The position numbers were made by a program, and so were the translations under genes. From positions 496,001 through 560,000 of the forward strand of contig JAMWZW010000001.1 in the NCBI GenBank assembly GCA_024281995.1: a stretch of 64,000 bases of DNA. Reading direction: 5' to 3'. The notes under the pieces were generated by a model. That model was not told the origin of the DNA. It saw only the letters and a program-made list of their open reading frames with translations, and did not search any database. Positions within the stretch are counted from its first letter, which is position 1. Every line of letters starts with the position of its first letter. Below are positions 61,590 through 64,000 of this stretch, piece by piece. The stretch is from Nitrosomonas sp. (GTDB lineage Bacteria > Pseudomonadota > Gammaproteobacteria > Burkholderiales > Nitrosomonadaceae).

Positions 61590-62710
61590 TGAGTTAGTTT
61601 TTTAGCCAGATTATTTATGATTTTAATGATTTCCCCACGTTTTCTGGTAGTTTTATTAATCCTTCTTTTTACTAGTCCATTAAATGACTGGTAGAGTTCC
61701 TTTTGCAGCTTTATCTGGTTTATCACTTAAGTCATCTATTGATTTTCTGATTTGAAATTTCTCATTATTTCCGCTTAGAATATCACCTTTATATCAATAA
61801 TCCCCTGTAATTTAACAGATTGGTTACCTTGAGCTGTAGCTTCAGAAATTTCATGAATTGCAACATCTTTTTTTAATCCTTCATTACTAGTATGTCTCAG
61901 AACTGACTTATGACTTCCTAATTTGTCTTTACGTTTCTGTAGTTCTTCAAAGAATGGTTCATTGTCATTTTCATCATTTCTATATCCAGTAAAGATATCT
62001 CTAGTGTTTTTAAAACATCATATTTATTTATAAAATCTTCAATACTATCTGTTGTGGTGAGAGGAATCAGTTCCAGACTTGGATAGGGAATTTATTTCTA
62101 ATAAAGCTTCTTAGTTACTAATTGCTTATTTAATTCCTTTTGTGACAGGTCAATAACAGTGCGAGCCAATGCATTCAGTTTTGCAATTGAATTGTTTATT
62201 TTGGAATCATTATCTTGTTGGTTCGAAATGCTTTCAGAAAGATTCTTATACGTTTCATATTCTGAGTTTATAAAATTTTTATGTTTTTCTTTAAGAAAAT
62301 TTAATAAAGTAGATTTAAATGTTTCTTTGCTCGGGGCATCACTCATTTCTCTGACATAAATAAGTCTATGATAATTAAGTATAAGAAGAAAAATTGCTGA
62401 TGGTGATGAGCGCATAGTTTCAGTATCTTTGATAAGGCCACGTTCCTGCTCAATATTTGTTCACGTTGAAGTGTTGTGTCTTTAATGAATCTCCCAGCTA
62501 TCCCTATCACCTTATTGTTCTCGTCATCATTAAGAATGACTTTTTTTACATCGTGAAAGAAGTATCTAGTTTTATCGTAGCTTCTAATCAGCTTGTCATC
62601 AAAAAATGAAGGAAATACTATTTCATTTAGTAAAGGTCTAGGAGAACTTTATTTTGTCCAAATTTACAAATTAGATTCCCCATTTCCATACTTAAAGATT
62701 TATTAGACAT
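61586..62710 (-). pseudogene. Broken gene for an unknown cytosolic protein, partner of the membrane gene
   Basis: Starts MSNKSLSMEMGNLICKFGQN, then shifts: PRPLLNEIVFPSFFDDKLIR, KVIGIAGRFIKDTTLQREQI, next frame SPSAIFLLILNYHRLIYVRE and DAPSKETFKSTLLNFLKEKH, later LGSHKSVLRHTSNEGLKKDV, GDILSGNNEKFQIRKSIDDL and the end IIKIINNLAKKLTQ. Five or more lesions across about 370 codons. Conserved-looking, soluble, with a helical C-terminus. The coupling to a membrane protein recalls phage-defence gene pairs, but that is only a guess from layout. Confidence 0.55.
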
Positions 62711-62748
62711 TCGTTCAGCTCCAGTCAGCATGCAGAGTTAGTAAAATA

Positions 62749-63135
62749 TTAATGGGTAGTTTTTTCAGCGACATGTGACTGAAATGATTGTTTTATCAAG
62801 ACTCAGCAGGGATACCAATTCTTAATGTAATTTCCAGATCATTTTAACGTTAGAGAACGTTTGCGGTTTAGAACTTCATACACTCGATTGCTCTTTCCAA
62901 TCATCGGTTCAAGATCTTTAGCTGTTAATCCTTTCTGTTCCATTTCAAATTTGATGGCCTCAACAGGATCAGGAAGATCAAGCGGAAAGTTTTTGTGTTC
63001 ATAAGCTTCGACCAATGTTACCAAAACATCCAGTTTTTCACCTTCAGGCGTGTTGGGTTTGGCTGACATCAAAGATTCAACTTCTTTTAGTGCTGAGCGG
63101 TAGTCAGCATCGGTTTTGATCGGTTTGATTTCCAT
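62749..63135 (-). pseudogene. HigA-type antitoxin gene with frameshifted C-terminus
   Basis: The frame from MEIKPIKTDADYRSALKEVE is intact for 98 residues through the helix-turn-helix (GLTAKDLEPMIGKSNRVYEVLNRK) and stops after SLTLK at 62839. In shifted frames the expected tail goes on: MIWKLH, GIPAES, then IKQSFQSHVAEKTTH to a stop at 62749. So one-base losses have cut off the last helix. The shortened protein may still bind HigB. An earlier ATG at 63189 would overlap higB by 38 bases. Confidence 0.7.
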
Positions 63136-63151
63136 TGTTTTTAGTACTTTA

Positions 63152-63454
63152 CTAAATAGTTTGTGCGTCAATTTGGCCATACTGTGCATGCGTGCCTATA
63201 AAACGGACATACACGACACCATAAGCATAATTGATCCATACGACAATCCGGTATTTATTGCCTGCTATATTAAAAACGGTTCTGCCATCTTTAAGAATAC
63301 TGGCATTTCTGAAATCTGCTTTGACTTCTGCGGGTGATTTCCAGTTTGCCTTTAAAACATGCCTGTACCATGCAAGTGTGGGCTGAATCGCATCATTGTA
63401 AGACGAATCATTTTCCCAAAATGCTTTCAAGGTCGATAGCGCTATAACTCTCAT
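63152..63454 (-). CDS. higB: HigB-type toxin (RelE superfamily mRNA interferase)
   Basis: A 100-residue toxin: MRVIALSTLKAFWENDSSYN, KANWKSPAEVKADFRNASIL, GRTVFNIAGNKYRIVVWINY and YVRFIGTHAQYGQIDAQTI. The K, R and Y residues of the last two blocks are those used for ribosome-dependent mRNA cutting in the HigB group. The ATG 12 codons into the open frame is the family start and follows the palindromic operator candidate. The partner antitoxin lies 16 bases downstream (toxin first, as in higBA). Confidence 0.87.
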   Translation of the reverse strand: MRVIALSTLKAFWENDSSYNDAIQPTLAWYRHVLKANWKSPAEVKADFRNASILKDGRTVFNIAGNKYRIVVWINYAYGVVYVRFIGTHAQYGQIDAQTI

Positions 63455-63466
63455 AAATGGAATAAT

Positions 63467-63483
63467 AGTCCCACTATGGGACT
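63467..63483 (-). promoter_or_regulatory. Palindrome upstream of higB, possible antitoxin operator
   Basis: AGTCCCA-CTA-TGGGACT, seven-base arms, 13 bases before the higB ATG and eight bases past the integrase stop. The decayed left-hand copy keeps it with one mismatch. HigA-type antitoxins bind such palindromes to repress their own operon. Confidence 0.55.
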
Positions 63484-63490
63484 CTGGCAA

Positions 63491-64000
63491 CTATTTCGAT
63501 TGCGGAATCCATCGGCCATAAACCTTAATAATCATACTCCAATCCTTGTGCCCCATTTGTTGGGCAACAAACATTGGCTTTTCGCCTCTTGAAAGCATCA
63601 TGGAAGCAAAGGTGTGACGGGTCTGGTAGGGGTTGCGGTAGTTAATACCGGCTTTTTTCAGTGCTGGAATCCAGATTCTTTTGCGGATAGGTTGATCGTC
63701 ACTCCACGGCTGATTGGTGTCAGGATCGTGAAAAACGGTTTCGTTCAGTTGTTTGGTAAAAGATTGCTGGTTGAGTAAAGCTTCTTCGGCTTGTGGCTGA
63801 AGCGTGACTTCACGTTTCCCGGATTTGGTTTTGGTGTTTTTCAGTTGTCCTCTGACATAAGCGCTTCTTACAAATACCCGGTTGTTTTCAAAATCGACAT
63901 CTTGCCAGCGTAATGCAATCAATTCAGAAGTTCTGAGACCGGAATAGAATGCAAACTGAATCAGGTTTTTTGCTTGGCCGGTGAGTTCGTTCAGAATTTT
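63491..64000 (-). CDS. Tyrosine recombinase (phage-type integrase), C-terminal part, runs off window
   Basis: About 169 residues of the catalytic domain are seen. Active-site residues: R in FYSGLRTSELIALRW, K in KTKSGKREVTL, R in PYQTRHTFAS (the usual leading His is Tyr, as in part of the family), H in QQMGHKDWS and the nucleophile Y in IIKVYGRWIP. It would recombine an element into a tRNA-like site. The stop lies next to the higB operator. N-terminal arm-binding domain and start are outside the window. Confidence 0.92.
   Translation of the reverse strand, partial: KILNELTGQAKNLIQFAFYSGLRTSELIALRWQDVDFENNRVFVRSAYVRGQLKNTKTKSGKREVTLQPQAEEALLNQQSFTKQLNETVFHDPDTNQPWSDDQPIRKRIWIPALKKAGINYRNPYQTRHTFASMMLSRGEKPMFVAQQMGHKDWSMIIKVYGRWIPQSK

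Overview
The window looks like a chromosomal stretch of a betaproteobacterium, most likely an ammonia oxidiser of the Nitrosomonas group. This is inferred from overall gene content and protein character (rplM-rpsI-argC-erpA-anmK order, bactofilin plus DUF6776-like partner, BBP2-type porin, many c-di-GMP enzymes); no rRNA or ammonia-oxidation gene is present to confirm it. Codon use and base composition are even (about 45% GC) over the first 53 kb, apart from the restriction-modification gene, which is richer in GC.

Layout. 1-6 kb: end of anmK, erpA, bactofilin and its membrane partner, argC, rpsI-rplM (minus strand), then glnS on plus. 6-12.5 kb: small membrane proteins, a membrane-bound metal hydrolase-like protein with a TetR/COQ9-like regulator, an AI-2E family permease, a TIP-like aquaporin, a hotdog thioesterase. 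12.5-23.3 kb: DUF3422 protein, sdaA, two adjacent PAS-GGDEF-EAL proteins and a lipoprotein. 23.5-26.3 kb: a single-polypeptide MmeI-like restriction-modification enzyme with an AT-richer specificity segment. 26.4-31.3 kb: hydroxyacid dehydrogenase, emrE-like, greB, a MITE-like repeat, ychJ-like, a CAAX-protease-like membrane protein, a porin. 31.4-53.6 kb: housekeeping and envelope genes: rluD and bamD (starts overlap head to head), usp, an Hpt-REC-REC-GGDEF protein, an ATP-grasp/7TM-transglutaminase/zinc-protease operon, lpdA with a lipoyl domain, proA, an HDOD protein, a PhoD-like phosphatase, holA-lptE-leuS, dodecin, an M48 lipoprotein protease.

53.6-64 kb is an accessory region. Three diverged copies of one non-coding repeat (about 160-250 bp) punctuate it; two of them abut fragments resembling the 3' end of a tRNA or tmRNA. 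A tyrosine recombinase runs off the right edge, next to a higB-higA toxin-antitoxin pair, and a decayed copy of the same integrase-tail/higB junction sits near 54.5 kb. Between these lie a 37-residue membrane protein under two perfect FNR-type boxes, a tiny lipoprotein, selD-mnmH (selenium use for tRNA 2-selenouridine), a Tat-exported transglutaminase-like protein, an IS21 remnant, a SUMF1-domain protein, and a frameshift-riddled two-gene operon (cytosolic protein plus four-helix membrane protein). The simplest reading is repeated integration of related elements beside one tRNA-like site, followed by decay.

Limits: all calls come from reading the translated sequence and DNA by eye; no database search was possible. 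Repeat, att and regulatory calls are inferences from visible similarity.
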